In this document: positions 34,428 to 45,900 of the stretch, one piece after another | Position numbering within the stretch: the first letter of the stretch is position 1 | How the letters are laid out: each line of letters begins with the position of its first letter | DNA from: Trametes villosa | Lineage: Eukaryota > Basidiomycota > Agaricomycetes > Polyporales > Polyporaceae | Reading direction: 5' to 3' | DNA length: 64,000 nt | Assembly (NCBI GenBank): GCA_002964805.2 | Contig: PUDQ02000067.1 | Span: forward strand, 248,001-312,000 | Position numbers and translations under genes: made by a program | The notes under the pieces: generated by a model | The model's database searches: none | The model's input: only the letters and a program-made list of their open reading frames with translations | What the model was told of the DNA's origin: nothing

Positions 34428-36277
34428 ATGTCGTCGTCGGACACTGCGGTCATCGCCCAAGAGATCGCCGACGTTGCAACTGTGTAGGCTATCATGTCGC
34501 TGCAGGTGTCAATGGGGCCCAGCTAATGACCACAATGTGCAGGAGGACACAAGTCATCTGCATTATTGCACTTACTGGTACGTACTGTCTTACGCGTGTT
34601 CATAGTGCACCTCATACGAAAAACACTTTCTCGATCGCGATAGCCCTGCTCGCGTACGACGTCCTTCTCACCTCGGGCCAAGAATACCGATACGTCTGGC
34701 GATCTTCCAAGAGCTCGGCTTCGCGCGTCCTCTACGTGTGGAATCGGTACATGGTCCTGCTATTCAGCATCTTGGGTCTAGGGACGATTCCCTTGATGTC
34801 GGACACTGTGAGCATGCCTTTCCATACACTGACCATACGAGGCTACTGAAGCAGACACGCTCAGAGGTAGATACTGGTATCCATTGGTTTTATTCCATAT
34901 GCCCTCTAACATCGTCCCCGCATGAAGCTGTGCTGCACTCGATTGGCTCAGTCTTTCTGTGCTGTACCTGAGTTTACTTGGGCCTGGCAGTGAGTAGTAC
35001 GGCAACCAGAACCACCAAACCGGCTAACGACCCATGCTAGTGTTTACCACGCTGCGAATCTACGCGCTCTCAAGGAAGAACAGGGTGCTGGGTGGGGTCG
35101 CGCTTGTGCTGAGTCTGGCACCCTTCGCCATCAATCTGGTCAGCCCTTTGTCTCGTCTGTCACTCCGTTACGACTGAGCGATGCAACTGTAGACCCACTA
35201 TCACTGGGTCCAGCCCATCAATCTCCCCGCGCCGGATTACTGTGGAACAATTGTCAATATCAGCCCAAGTCTGAACACAGGGTCAGTCCTCTCTCTCTCT
35301 TGATCACTGTCGAATAATACTGACCCGGTGGTGGGGCAGATGTGGGTGCTTCAGATCCTGATCACCGGAAAGCAGCAGTCACTGACTTGTTGATACAGTG
35401 GTTATCGCTTCGCGGAGCTGTCTTATCCTTGCAGACTCGCTGGCCGTCGCCGTCACCTGGTACCATGCACGCTCAGCGAACGTATTCAAGACAAGTACGA
35501 TGCGCCGGCCTTCCCTCGAGCAAGTCATGTGGGAGAATGGTGAGGTCCCCATAATTTCCTTGCACCTCTGAGTCCAGCTTAGATGCTGATCTGCACCGAC
35601 TTACTATCTGCTCAACAGGCAGTCTTTATTTCTGGTTTGTGTTGCCCTCGTGCGACGCTGTATACTCTACTGCTCTGACTGTTCCGAGCGCAGCGCACTC
35701 GTGTCGATGAATGTCGTGGAAATGGTACTTGTCTTCTTATCTGTACGCCCTTGGCTGATTACGCTTTGGGTTATCTTGTTCATTCACCAGTGTATAGATC
35801 GCCATCCCAGTGCCGGGGGAAGCGGCTTACATAGTCGCATTCATAGACCCGTAGGGCCCTCTCCTTTGCGAAGTAGATGTCTGTGTTAACGCTACCGTGA
35901 CCACAAACCTCCCACACAGCATCTCCTCCGTCCTCAACAGTCGCTTCCTCCTCGCCCTCCACGAGACGAACGCCCGGATCGAAGGCGCCAACGCGTCAAT
36001 CTCCTCCCTCGGCCTTGACCTCAACAGCGGCGGCTCGCCTCGCGACGGGTTGCACGAGCTTCCACCGTTCCTCGCTACCGTTGGAGGCCCGATCCACTAC
36101 TTCCCCGACCACGAGCACGAGGACTGGGGGTCGGTCGAGTATGCGGCGCCGTCGCAGGGTGACGAGTCCGAGTCGGAACTTGAAGTAGAAGAGGGGACGG
36201 ACGCGGGCGGCGCGGAGGGAGGAGTCGAGAGCGGCGCTGCGCTCGGAGTCGCTACAGTTGCGGAGGAACTGGTGTGA
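34428..36277 (+). CDS. DUF6533 multi-pass membrane protein, copy E
   Basis: Exons: 34428-34483, 34543-34577, 34644-34807, 34865-34866 (AG), 34928-34989, 35041-35138, 35193-35281, 35340-35341 (AT), 35399-35539, 35619-35634, 35694-35742, 35798-35850, 35920-36277. Total 1125 nt, 374 residues, uninterrupted. Core YDVLLTSGQEYRYVWRSSKS and WNRYMVLLFSILGLGTIP. A Cys-containing loop PINLPAPDYCG precedes CLILADSLAVAVTW. Last exon SSVLNSRFLLALHETNARIE, then an acidic tail. Introns flanking the 2-nt exons are 57/61 and 58/57 nt. Confidence 0.88.
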
Positions 36278-36395
36278 TGCACCCATTCTCGCCATCGGAA
36301 ACTCGCTACTTTTCTCGTTTCAGATACGCTTTCTTAGTATTCTGACCTGTCCCAGCTTTGACTCGTCTCCGTCAGCTGTCCGAGCTCTGTATACC

Positions 36396-36930
36396 CTATA
36401 TATATTCTCGCGCGCGCGTTTCAGACGCTGACATATACATTGTATCCCCACGACTCCACCCACAACGCTACCGGTGCACTTCGGCCCAGACCGGTTGCTA
36501 GCCGTTCCACATAACGAGTCCGAGTACGCCGTTCGCGAATGCGACCCTGGAGCTGGCGATCGCCCAGCCGCTCACGTACTTTCGACGCTGTCGTCGCCGT
36601 CGGAGTTCGCGCGTGCGCTCGACCGTGGGCGGCTCGCCCGGCGCGGCCGCGTCTGTGCGTTCGACAGCGTAGAATGCGCGGCTCGTGCGCACACGCTTGA
36701 GGACAGTATCGCGGCGGCGCCGACTCCAGAGCGGAGAGCGGAGGAGCTCTCCGTACACGAACCCGGCGCCGCGGCAGTGGCAAACGCAGCTAGCGCGGTT
36801 GTTGATGCGGGAGGAGATGTCGTTCTTCGCCGTAGGAGAACTGTTCACGGGTGCGGATGTGCGCTCGGTGTTTTTTCCGAGCGCAGAGAAGAGAGCGGCG
36901 TCCTACAGCATGCCGCTCGTCGACTAGCCC
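36396..36930 (+). CDS. Block Y open frame, best preserved copy (unknown protein)
   Basis: TATA box CCCTATATATATTC near 36396. The plus frame 36474-37001 is open and reads HNESEYAVRECDPGAGDRP, STLSSPSEFARALDRGRL, RRGRVCAFDSVECAARAHTL and EDSIAAAPTPERRAEELS, closely matching the broken copies after C and D. From about 36790 another frame (EMSFFAVGELFTGADVR ... SYSMPLVD, stop near 36927) is also shared with copy C, so an intron or frameshift lies between. No domain was recognised. It could be a short gene or a decayed one. Confidence 0.35.
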
Positions 36931-37760
36931 GGGTGCGAAGAGCACGGCGCCTGTGGGCGGTACCAGTGGGGATCCGAATCTGGTGCGCTAGGAGCGAGTG
37001 AAATGCCGCTATGCGCTCGTGCTGGCGGCCTTCTGAGCCTTGAATGCGATTCTGAGTAAGCGAAAAGCACTGCTTCAGCGCTCGCAGGGACCTGGAAGAT
37101 AGCGTATCGTTAAATGAGCTCAGGGTCCTGCCGGGTTACGCTGAAGACGAAAGTGCTCACTTCCACCGCGCACAGTAGTCGAGTTCAGGTCTCGGTATCT
37201 GAACAGACGTATTGCCGCTGTGGACACAGTTAAGGGCGAAATGCGTGCGTATGTCAGGTTTCGGATATGGGTATCACCGTGAACGCCCGATAGCTACTGC
37301 ATGACAATAGAGCACGTACCTTCGAGCTATCGACCTTGACTTACTCGAGCTCGTGCCTTCTCATCGACAAGCTGGAGGCGTGAGCGCGCCGTATCTACGC
37401 CAGATTCCAATCTGTCAGAAAGCTGCGCAACATCTTAAGCCCTCGGGGTGAGAGATGGAGAACTGTTCACTACTTACCTTGTAATTTCTGCGGTGTGCTG
37501 AAGCTATCACCGCCGAGGGCTGTTTTACTACAACTCGACCGGTACCTGCATGCGCATGCCGGGGTTTGAAAGTTCGCGGGAATAACGCGTATATGGGGCT
37601 TGTGGTAGGGATTTAGTGGGGTAACCCACCCGCCCGCCCAGTCCTCATATCGTGAACTCTCGCTTTTACGGCGGTTCCGAGGCTCGAGGAACCATAACGC
37701 GCTGCGACTCGCATCTTCAAGCTTCAAGGTTGGTCTCGAGGTAAGAGTGTGCAATGAATT

Positions 37761-37800
37761 AGCGCCTGCACAGATCAGATCGGTACGAGGCGTGGGCGCT
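37761..37800 (+). promoter_or_regulatory. Inverted-repeat element upstream of SUR7-like P4
   Basis: AGCGCCT ... GATCGGTACGAGGCGTGGGC GCT, as at 18873. The interval 36931-37760 has patchy similarity to 18440-18870 and 24001-24794 and no recognised gene. Confidence 0.5.
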
Positions 37801-37949
37801 TGTCTGCTGTGGCGCGTGGCGGGGACGCAGGCGGTACTCTGCGGCGTCCTTCTGCCACTCACTCGCTGCCCATGCTCACCTGGCAGTGAGACATCTGCGC
37901 TTAGACTATTCCTGCTAATCTATTGCCACCTTACGAGAAATGAGTCGGC

Positions 37950-39180
37950 AAGTTCAGCATCTGTGCTTGCACTAGTAGCCCCAGCTTTACCCTTCATAAT
38001 CTTGGTCGCGCGCGTTCACTTCAAAAACGGCAGCCCAATCATGGGTACAGTATCTCATACAATCCTTCAGATACTGGTGAGTCTCCTAGACTACCTGATG
38101 CGAAAGTATTTACTGACATATGTATGATGGCACTTCGGTACCTAGTACGCTTGCACTGCATCGCGCGGTTACGGTCAGTTACCGCGCGTCAGCCTACAGC
38201 GAAGACGCAGGGCAAGCCTCCGGTACGAGGACAAGAGGATCCGCGTCTGCAACGCCACCCACAACGTATATTCGATGGCTACCTACGACATCTAACGCCA
38301 AGGCCTCATCCCCGTTGGGCTCTCCTAGACGCGCGGCCTCGCCGGCTACCCCGTCGCCGAGATCCACCCCTCTCCCTGCCCCCTTTCAAGAATGAACATG
38401 GCACTGATGTGCGGCTACTAGCGATAGGAGTGGAGCTCATGGCGCTCCTGCTCTCGCTCTCGACGCACGTCACGCCCACGCTCCTCGCCTCGCTCGCCCA
38501 CGCTCTTCGCCTCGCTCGCGCCGATCCTCGGCGCGGTCCTTACGCTTACCGCGCCAGCGGTTGACATCGCACTCTGCGCGTTCGTCAAGCACCAGGCTGG
38601 CAAGCTCGACGGCATCGCCTCCAACACCGACATCGCCCCCGGTGCGTCCGCTCACCTTGTTCCCCTCTCTTTGACGACCTTCGCGCATTTTCCCCTTGTC
38701 GCCCTCTTTCCCTTTCATCTCCCCCCTTTCCTTCCTCCTGCCTTGTCGTCCTCATTCCATATTTCCCTATCCTTTTACCATCTTCCCTACCTCGTTCGAT
38801 CACCTTCCCTAGCACGTGCTATCACCTTCCCTACCCCGTCCTATCACTTCCCTATCCTGTTCTATCACCTTCCCTGCCTCGCCCCGCCACTTGCTCTACC
38901 CACCCAACCGGTTGTTCTACCTCGCCCTACTATCTGCTCTATCCTCTCGCCCGCCTACCTTTGCCCGTCTTCTTGCGCTTTCTACGCCTCTAAGCTAGAG
39001 CTAGAGCATTGACGCTGACGCCCTTGCCGCGCAGGGTTCTGACTGACGTATGTCACGTTCCTGCTGCTCTACTTCGCGGGCTGCACAGTGTGCTTCGGCC
39101 GCCGGCGCGACCGCGTGGAGGGCGCGACGACGTACCAGTGCTCGTGGAAGGATCGCTTCCGGCGCGCGCCGCGCTACTGA
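37950..39180 (+). pseudogene. PalI/SUR7-like pseudogene P4
   Basis: Exon 1 is degraded but retains VARVHFKNGSPI before a GTGAGT donor. The middle retains VELMALLLSLSTHVTPTLLA and LCAFVKHQAGKLDGIASNT. The last exon keeps the reading GCTVCFGRRRDRVEGATTYQ and ends RRAPRY-stop, but its start is TTC TGA where P1 has TTC TGG, a Trp-to-stop change. The last intron (38641-39034) has grown to nearly 400 bp, against 100 bp in P1, by pyrimidine-rich repeats. Confidence 0.8.
38690..38910. repeat. Pyrimidine-rich tandem repeats in the P4 intron
   Basis: Imperfect units around TATCACCTTCCCTACC recur about every 20-24 bp within a longer C/T-rich tract. Confidence 0.75.
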
Positions 39181-39762
39181 GCGTGCCCCCGCACCACTCT
39201 CTGCCCGCCTTTTGGATGAATTGCGACTGACGCGGGCGCGGGTTTCGGCCGACACGGAATCGAGACGCGGGTTTGCGATTGATACAGACAGGTCCTGAAG
39301 GGAATGAGCCCCGAATGCTCGACACTGGAACCGGACACGACCGAAGAGCCGTAGCTACTCACGTTGGATCATTTTTCGATAACGCAGAGACATAGGCTGT
39401 TCCCCAACACGGCCGTCGGATCATGTTCCAGCAGAGCGCGATTGGCGTGCGTCTTCCAAGAGATCTCGCTATGACGGATGCTGGATTCCTCCTGGCTTGA
39501 CAGATATCTCGATCGAGCTTTGTAGAAAGACGACCGGGTGGCGGAGTCATTCGCTGCCGGCCGGTGCGTATGCATTCCTCATCTGCAAGTGCATTCCTCA
39601 CTGACAAGCTGGCATGACTCTCAGCAGGGAAGTCAATTTCGCGGGGCGTTGATGCCTGGACTTCGCCATAGCCACATAAAGATGTGGTTCTGTAGGACTT
39701 CTCGCTGCGAAAACGAGAAAATGGCACGCGCCCGCCGGACGTCCTCGCCACCCGCGGTGCCA
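39181..39762. other. Inter-gene block X, shortened copy between P4 and DUF6533-F
   Basis: Only the part nearest the DUF6533 promoter is retained; minus 39633-39974 reads GGEDVRRARAIFSF and LWRSPGINAPR. The TPCGVQV-like segment is absent. No gene recognised. Confidence 0.4.
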
Positions 39763-39774
39763 CTCAAAAGCGAG
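39763..39774 (+). promoter_or_regulatory. CTCAAAAGCGAG promoter motif, copy F
   Basis: Identical 12-mer 89 bp before the copy F ATG. Confidence 0.5.
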
Positions 39775-39851
39775 CGGTTTGACTTGTCACTACCCCAGCA
39801 GTTTCCCCCTTCCTCCGCTCCTTGTACAGTCACATACCGGTGTGCCGAGCC

Positions 39852-41727
39852 ATGTCGTCGATGGACACTGCGGCTATGGCCCAAGAGATCGCCGACGCCG
39901 CGGCTGTGTAGGCTGTCACTTCGGTGCAGGTGTCGATGTGGCGCAGCTAACGACCACGATGCGCAGGAGGACACAACTCAGCTGCGTCGTTGCAGTCACT
40001 AGTATGTATCGTCTTAAGCCTGCTCACCTAGTGCGCCTCATAATGGAAACACTCACGCTCGATTGCGATAGCGCTGCTCGCGTACGACATCGTCCTCACT
40101 TCGGGCCAAGAATACCTATACGTCTGGCGATCATCCAAGAGCTGGTTTTCGCGCATTCTCTACGCATGGAACCGATACATGTCCCTGCTATTGAACATGT
40201 CAGAACTAGGGACGATCCCTTCCATGTCAGACACCGTAAGCACGTTTTTCCATCCACTGGCCGTGCTAGACTGCTGAAGTATACTCGCGCAGAGGTAGGT
40301 GCTTGTGACCATTGGTTTCGTTCCATATACCTTCTGACATCGCCTTCGCATGAAGCTGTGCCGCGATCATTTGGCTCAGTCTTTCTGTGAATTACTTGAG
40401 TTTGCTCGGACCCGCCAGTGAGTACGACAACTATATGTACCAAACCTGCCGCTAATGACCCATACCAGTGTTTACTACGCTGCGAATCTACGCGCTCTCA
40501 AGGAAGAACAGGGGGCTGGGTGGGGTCGCGCTCGTGCTGAGCCTGGCGCCGTTCGCCATCAACCTGGTCAGCCGCTTGTCTCGTCATTCACTGCACGGCG
40601 GCTGATTGATGCAGCTTTAGACCCACTATCGCTCATCCCAACCCATCAACCTTCCCGCGCCGTATAACTGTGGTGAGATTGACCATGTCAGTCAGAGTAT
40701 GGCCACGGGGTAAGTCATTTTTCATGGATTGCCCGACGAGGCACCTCTGAAACTGGCAGCGCTGACCCGATGACGGGACAGACGTGAGTGGTAGAAAACT
40801 CCAGTGACGAGCAAAAAGCGATTATTGATTTGTGCATGCAGTGGCAATCGCTTCTCGGAGCTGTCTGATCCTTGCAGACTCGCTGGCCGTCGCCGTCACC
40901 TGGTATCAAGCGCGTTCAGCCAACGTATTCAAGACAAGTACGATGCGCCGGCCATCCCTCGAGCAGGTCATGTGGGACAATGGTGAGCTCGACATAGCCC
41001 CCTTGCCCAGGCCCTCCAGCCCGGATGCTGATTACCACCAACGCATCTGCTCAACAGGGAGTGTTTATTTCTGGTTAGTGATGTACTCGCGCAACGATGC
41101 GCACTCCGTGCTAACTGGCACATGTGCAGTGCATTGGTGTCCATGAATATCGTGGAAATGGTACTAGTCGCGCTATCAGTATGTCCGCGATTGAATGTGT
41201 ATCGGGTGATCTTGGACATTCACGCGTGTACAGACCGCCGTTCCAGTGCCCGGGGAAGCGTCCTACATCTTCTTCTTTATAGACCCGTAAGACCCTCCTT
41301 TACGACGTACATGCCTATGTTAATCGCTAACGTGACCACAAACCTCACACACAGCATCTCCGCCGTCCTGAACAGCCGCTTCCTTCTAGCCCTCCACGAG
41401 ACCAACGCTCGGATGGAAGGCGCGAACACATCCATCTCCTCCCTCGATCTCGACCTCAACAGCGACCGCGAGCCTCGCGACGGATCGCCCGAGCTTCCCG
41501 CGTTCCTCGCGGCCGTCGGGGGCCCGATTCATTCCTTCCCCGACCACGACGACGAGGACTGGGGATCGGTCGAGTTTGCGGCGCCATCGCAGGGCGGCGA
41601 GTCCGTGGTTGGAGCGGAGACGAGGACGGAGACTGGCGCAGAGAGAGGAGCAGAGGGCGAGGCGGAGGGTGGAGTCGGGCGCGGTGCCTCGCTCGGAGAC
41701 GCCACGGTCGGGGAGCAGCAGGCCTGA
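39852..41727 (+). CDS. DUF6533 multi-pass membrane protein, copy F
   Basis: Exons: 39852-39907, 39967-40001, 40072-40235, 40293-40294 (AG), 40356-40417, 40469-40566, 40621-40709, 40782-40783 (AC), 40842-40982, 41058-41073, 41130-41178, 41234-41286, 41355-41727. Total 1140 nt, 379 residues. Core YDIVLTSGQEYLYVWRSSKS and WNRYMSLLLNMSELGTIPSM. Exon 7 encodes THYRSSQPINLPAPYNCGE. The tail begins SAVLNSRFLLALHETNARME and is Glu/Gly-rich. Introns flanking the 2-nt exons are 57/61 and 72/58 nt. Confidence 0.88.
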
Positions 41728-41859
41728 AGCACCTGCGGCCATTCTCGCCGTCAGGCGCTCAATGATTCTTGACTTTGTTTGCTTCGGATATGCTTTCTTG
41801 GTACTCCGACCCCGTGTCTGCTTCGACGCACGTCTCCCCTGTCCGACGTCCAATGAGCC

Positions 41860-41970
41860 ATGTATACCGTATTTATGTTCTCGTACGAACATTTTGGACA
41901 CTGTTACACATTCGATGTACTTACACCCGCGACTTCACCCGCGACCCTAACCAGTGCGCTCCCTAGCCCC
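41860..41970 (+). pseudogene. Block Y remnant after copy F
   Basis: Only the promoter-proximal start survives (CCGTATTTATGTTCTCG ... CCCGCGACTTCACCCGCGA), matching 17805-17885. The coding part is deleted. 41971-42369 holds no recognised gene. Confidence 0.5.
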
Positions 41971-42369
41971 CGCGTTTCATCGTAGACCCAGAAGAAGGGG
42001 CGTGCGCGTCATATCCATGCCAGTCTATCGTAAAACCAGTGCGCGACATCCTAACATCTCCTGAGGAGAAAATGAGTAAAGTTTATTTAGTAGTTACCCT
42101 GTGCCATATGAGAATCTTAGGACGGCCACACACGAGGTTTGTTCGATTCCCACTCGCTCTGTACCTATAGGCGAGCGGCAGGGTATTCCACAGTAGCACT
42201 GTATGGAGAGGCTCATCATGGATGCTGAGCGCCGGCGCCGATCGATCCTCAAGTACTGGGCAGAGGGGATGATTGAGCGGCTCTGCTTGAGAGAGCCAAG
42301 GCGCGTTGCGACTTGAAGCACGTTCAAGCCGGACGGTAGCAAGTGTGAGTGACAGTGCCAAGGTGAATT

Positions 42370-42408
42370 AGCGCCCCGCGAGATTGGATCGGTACGAGGC
42401 GTGGGCGC
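42370..42408 (+). promoter_or_regulatory. Inverted-repeat element formerly upstream of SUR7-like P6
   Basis: AGCGCCCC ... GATTGGATCGGTACGAGG, CGTGGGCGCC. The LINE insertion begins about 25 bp downstream, so the element is now 5 kb from P6. Confidence 0.5.
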
Positions 42409-42970
42409 CTATATGCCCTTGTGGCGCACGGCGCAGGGGGGGGGGGGACGTTCGATTTGTTTCCACGCCGCCAATGTCGGCGACACAAATCGCGAACCCG
42501 CACGTAGATCAGATCGAACTCACGCCACACCTTGGCGGCGTCTCTTCGCATAGTCTCACTGTGGGCCGTCGTAGGCCGTCGTGCCGTGCGCGGCATTGGC
42601 GAGCTGAGGAAACCCTTGGCCACGTATCGCGAAAAAACCCAGTGGGACAAAGTGTGTGTAGATACGGGGCAGGAAAAGCCTAGGGCATAAAAACCTGCAG
42701 GGGGGACAAACATCGTCATCGCAATGTCATCCAATTACTCCTCAAACTCTCCATCCGCGGGCGGCGTCGAGCGCATGGGCGTCCCGAGACGTATCGAAGG
42801 GGGCGGGTCGAACGATGTGTGACCGCGTGAACACCGCAGGAGGGTCTGTTCCGACTGGTCGCCCAGGTTAGTTCCCTAACATGTCCTCGGAAGGAGCAAG
42901 GCATCACGAACCGTTCACCGGGTGTGGCAGTAGTCAATAAGATCCTGTGCCTGGTCGCATCGCGCGGCCT

Positions 42971-45900
42971 TTACGGGTCCAGCGCGAGAAGCTCGTCGTC
43001 GCTACGGATGACGAGGGCAGGCTCGTCTTCGCACATGTCGAAGACGTCGGCAATGTATTCGGCCAGCGGCACCAGTGTTTTCTTGCGTGAGAGTAGCATG
43101 TCGAGGGCCGCCGGCGTAGACAGCGAGTGCGCCACGATTGGAAGGCGCGGTAGGATCGCAGTCGCCGCGGACCAGAATGTCGCCCTCGCGGCCTCGATTT
43201 GCTGTCCGTCACACTCGAGGAGGACGTGGCATTCATCCTCGATTGCCCATCGGCGTCTGCAGAAGTGACACACGCGGAAGGCCCTCGGCACGGGAGGCAG
43301 GGCGCGTCGCAGAGTCTCCACCGCTAGTGGATGGTCGGAAACGAGGAGGCGAGTGACCGCGTTTCGCAGTCGGTGTGCGTGCAGCGCGAGGTACGGACGC
43401 ATGGCACACAGTTGGGACAGGGACGAACTGTGTGCGGCGATTGTGCGGGTCCGGATAAGGGGCAGGCGCGTCGACTCCATGATGCTGGCCGAGAGGGAGT
43501 CTGCTAGTGACTGTTGTAGGTCTGCGAGGAGGGCGTCTACTGTCTCGACGGTGGGCAGCCGTGTGCGGGGGAGGTGGACTGGGACTGGAAGCGTGCAGAG
43601 TACGTGGTATAGGTCAGACCACCATGAGGCGTGCCCGTGCTGTGCCAGGCGGTAGGCCTCATGCAGTGCTGCCGTTGGTAGGGGCGGCTTCTCGCGGAGG
43701 ACGTAGCGCAGGTATCGTAGGGCTAGCTCCACCCGACGGTATTGGATGGGTCAGAGGCCGGTCTCCGTGAAGAGTGGAGCAAGCTGCGAGTGGGACCCTA
43801 GACCAAGCGCTCTGCGGAGGAAGGTGTGCTGAACGCGTTGAAGAGCGTCCAGGGAAGGCAGGCACGAGTCCAGGATCACTTCGCATCCAAGGGTAAGATG
43901 CGGATCCACGCGCGCGCGATACAGGTCGCAGGCCACCAGCGTCGGTACACGGCCGATGTAGGATTCAAGGGAGAAGGTTGCGCTCGAGATGCGGCGCGCC
44001 GACTCCGCTTTGAGGACGTAGTGGCGTGCAAAGATGTTGCGCGAGGTCGATACGAACGTCATGCCCACATATGTGGCCTCCTCCGTCCAGATCAGCGGCT
44101 GTCCGTATAGGAGCAGGGCGGGCATCGGTTCCGGGAGGGGCCCGTGCACCATCGCAACTGTCTTCGTGACATTGACGAGTAGGAATGTTGTCGAACAGTA
44201 CCGCTCGAACTGCTCGAGCTTGCTTTGCATGCCTCTTGCGGAGAGACTGAGGAGAGCGATGTCGTCTGCAAGCTCCAGATGTGACACGCGTACGTTGCCC
44301 AAGAACACATCATCAGGGTCAGGTTCGAGGTGGAAGTCGGCCAGGAAGATCGCCCAGAGGATTGGGGACGCCGGGTCGCCAGTGAGGATCCCAGCCAGTG
44401 CACGGAAGGTTTCCGTGACTTCGCCTTGGAAGCGCACCACGTACAGTAAGCGGGTATAGATCATGCGAAGCCAGTCCAGCATAGGGCCGCCCGCGCCGCG
44501 TTCCATGAGCTTCGTCCACAGGGTTGGCTGATCGATGGACGGGAACGCGTTCGTGAGGTCCAGGAAGACGACGTATAGAGAGCGGCCGAGTGCGCGCGCC
44601 TTCTCGATCGCCGCGCGTAGAACGTATGCGTTGTTGGTCGTCCGCTGTCCTTTCCTGAAGCCGCTCTGCGAGTCAGGGATGTGGTGCTCTCCTTCGGCCC
44701 ATTCGCGCAGGCGACGATCGATGAGGAGAGTGAGTGTTTTGAGTAGGCAACTCTCTAGTCCGATCGTCCGATAGCTCTCCGCTTTTGCGCCATCCTTGCC
44801 CGGTTTCTTGATGGCCGCTATGATCGCAGTGACCCACGCAGACGGGATGTCTCTGTTATCGATGCAAGACTGGAATAGCTCCCGTAGCTTGTCGGACTCC
44901 AGGGCAAGCACATCGTCATAGCCGACACCATCCATACCGCGCGCAGAACCCTTGCCGTGCTTGCGGATATGGCTTTTGACCTCGTCGATCTCCTCCACCG
45001 AGATCGGTCGGGAGAAGCACGCGTCGCGGGAGCCATCGACCGTCGTGGGTGGCAAAGATTGGGCATATGCCCGGTTGACTGCATGTGTCATTGGGTCGAA
45101 TGCGGCTGGTAGCTCCGCTGGAGGATTCATCCGAGCCTCGAACACCGATTTGAGGTTCTCAGCAGCGAGGTCCACATGTCGAACTTTGTCGCGAGTGAGG
45201 GCATGGAACACCGACCAGAAGGATCCATCCGAGGGCGCGCTCAAGAGCTGCTTGAGGTGTCGACGCTGGGTGGTAAGGATGGGCGCTGACTGGTATCCCG
45301 GTACGTCCCAGCAGAGCGCATCAAGTTCGGCGGCGTCATCGCCCCTCACTTCCGGCTCTGCGAGCGATGACACGGTACGGACCGGGGTACGGACTTTCGG
45401 CGCTTGCCCTGTCGAGCTGTTGTCGGCTTGATTGTGCGCTCCGAGTGCGTCGTTGGGAGAGGGTTCCGCCGGCCAGTGCACGGGCGGGTGTAGCGCTGTC
45501 AGGTCTAGTAGGCACGGCCCTTCGTGCGTGGCACGTTGTGCAAGGGCTGCCGCAGCGTGTGCGTGCGGGTGGTCTGGATTGTAGCGCGGGACAGGGTAGA
45601 AGGCGACAGGGGCCGGGCGCGCCTTGAGGATTGCGTCGAGCGGCCGGAGGAGGTCCGCGTGCGCGCACTTCCAGCCTTCGCTAGCGTTCCGGGGCGCCCA
45701 GTGACACACCGCACGAATCAGATATTCGCAGTCGGTGTGGATACGCAGTTCACGAGAGTAGTCCGCGGTGAGAATCGCCATTGCAGCGGCTCCAATAGCC
45801 GCACGGCGCGCAGACTGAGGGCCGCCGATGGACACGGGGGCGTTGAACTTGTTTCCCGGACCCCAGTACAGACCAGCCCCAGCTTTGCAGGCAAGCGGGC

